DNA of 6,956 bases from the NCBI GenBank assembly GCA_019246385.1, contig JAFAQP010000057.1, positions 1-6,956 on the forward strand, written 5' to 3'. A program made the translations under genes and the position numbers. The stretch's first letter is position 1; every line of letters starts with the position of its first letter. Source of the DNA: Patescibacteria group bacterium (GTDB taxonomy: Bacteria; Patescibacteriota; Minisyncoccia; Phycocordibacterales; Phycocordibacteraceae). This document shows, one piece after another, positions 6,128-6,956 of the stretch. The notes beneath the pieces are model-generated. The model did no database searches. It was not told the origin of the DNA and saw only the letters and a program-made list of their open reading frames with translations.

Positions 6128-6956
6128 ATGCTCGACATTAAGTTCATTCGCGATAATCCAGACATAGTCCGCGCGGCGATACGCAACAAAAAGACAGAGG
6201 AGGTTGATATAGATGCGCTTCTTAAATTGCATGACGAGCGCAAGAAGCTTCAGCAGCAGATCGACGATCTGAATCGCAGACGGAACGAGGCCGCCGCAGC
6301 GCGGGATATCGACGCAGGCAAAAAGCTGAAAGAAGAGCTTGCCGCGCTTGAGGCTACGCGAACGGATATCGAAAAAGAATTCGTCGCCGGCATACTCAAA
6401 CTGCCCAATATTCCTTCGCCCGATACTCCCGTCGGAGACGAATCGGAAAATAAAGTGCTGCGCCAGGTAGGAGAAAAACGCGCTTTCGGGGCATTTTCCC
6501 CGAAAGAGCATTTCGAAATAGGGGAGAAGCTCGGACTCATTAATAGCGAGCAGGCGGCCCAGGTATCCGGCGCCCGCTTCACTTATTTGAAAGGCGACCT
6601 TGCGATGATGCAGTTCGCGCTTCTGAATCTCGGATTGAAGATACTGACCGATGAAGAGGTATTGAAAGAAATAGCGGAACGGGCAGGACTCACAGTCTCG
6701 ACGAAGCCCTTCGTGCCGGTCATTCCGCCCTATATGATGCGCTCGGCGGTCATGAATCGTATGGCGCGCCTCCATCCGATTGATGATCGGTACTATTTTG
6801 AAAAAGACGATCTAGTGCTCATAGGCAGCGCGGAACACACTCTCGGCCCCCTGCATATTGACGAATCAATACCGGAAAGTGCTCTTCCCATCCGCTACGC
6901 GGGCTATTCGCCCGCATTCCGCAGAGAGGCGGGGACATATGGCAAGGACACGAAAG
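6128..6956 (+). CDS. serS: Seryl-tRNA synthetase, 5' part
   Basis: The reading frame is open from the ATG at 6128 to the right edge (276 codons plus 1 nt; family length about 420-430). The enzyme charges tRNA-Ser with serine using ATP. Residues 1-19 (MLDIKFIRDNPDIVRAAIR) are the classic SerRS start. Residues about 27-90 form the Lys/Glu/Leu-rich coiled-coil arm that holds the long variable arm of tRNA-Ser. The class II catalytic domain begins around PFVPVIPPYMMR (194-205). The serine-binding TxE element appears as SAE (234-236, in LIGSAEHTLG), and motif 2 begins FRREAGTYGKDTK (264-276). Motif 3 lies outside. An in-frame ATG at 6101 would add nine residues (MLVLLHSKS) unlike the family, so I prefer 6128. 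No Shine-Dalgarno is present. The gene is divergent from topA. Confidence 0.96.
   Translation, partial: MLDIKFIRDNPDIVRAAIRNKKTEEVDIDALLKLHDERKKLQQQIDDLNRRRNEAAAARDIDAGKKLKEELAALEATRTDIEKEFVAGILKLPNIPSPDTPVGDESENKVLRQVGEKRAFGAFSPKEHFEIGEKLGLINSEQAAQVSGARFTYLKGDLAMMQFALLNLGLKILTDEEVLKEIAERAGLTVSTKPFVPVIPPYMMRSAVMNRMARLHPIDDRYYFEKDDLVLIGSAEHTLGPLHIDESIPESALPIRYAGYSPAFRREAGTYGKDTK

Noticed and set aside
1..6956. Recoded UGA, CRISPR, mobile element or defence system
   Set aside because: TGA ends parB and rel at sensible points and no in-frame TGA interrupts a conserved gene. No regularly spaced repeats, transposase or defence-type genes were seen.

Overview
The window is a stretch of ordinary bacterial housekeeping genes. 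I think it comes from a Patescibacteria/CPR chromosome, probably the Parcubacteria side. That placement is inferred from gene style: a short Rel that stops just after its TGS domain, a ParB that begins directly at its N-terminal nuclease-like domain, a short 5-FCL-like protein, no recognisable Shine-Dalgarno sequence at any start, and roughly half GC by eye. TGA and TAA both act as stops, so nothing suggests the UGA-Gly code of Gracilibacteria and Absconditabacteria.

Layout. On the + strand: the 3' part of ahpC (2-352), a short 5-formyltetrahydrofolate cyclo-ligase family gene (372-824), tRNA-Leu(CAA) (837-919) and parB (988-1908). Only 21 bp later, convergent to parB, are two - strand genes. 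They are transcribed topA first (5915-3528), then a bifunctional-type rel/spoT homologue (3441-1930). A divergent spacer of about 210 bp (5916-6127) separates topA from serS, which runs off the right edge on the + strand (6128-6956).

The genes cover peroxide defence, one-carbon metabolism, leucine decoding, chromosome partition, (p)ppGpp metabolism, DNA supercoiling and tRNA-Ser charging. They look like neighbours rather than one pathway. I see no CRISPR array, insertion sequence, toxin-antitoxin pair, phage gene or defence system, and no stretch longer than 300 bp without a gene.

The most informative non-coding signal is in the topA-serS spacer: a perfect TTGACA with a 17-bp spacer and a weak -10 on the - strand. 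It would start topA transcription only 2-3 nt before the ATG. Weaker -10-like boxes sit 6 to 14 nt before the other promoter-proximal starts. This suggests leaderless or very short-leader transcripts. The window does not, to my reading, contain a new system; the second-look points are domain losses in known families and this initiation pattern.
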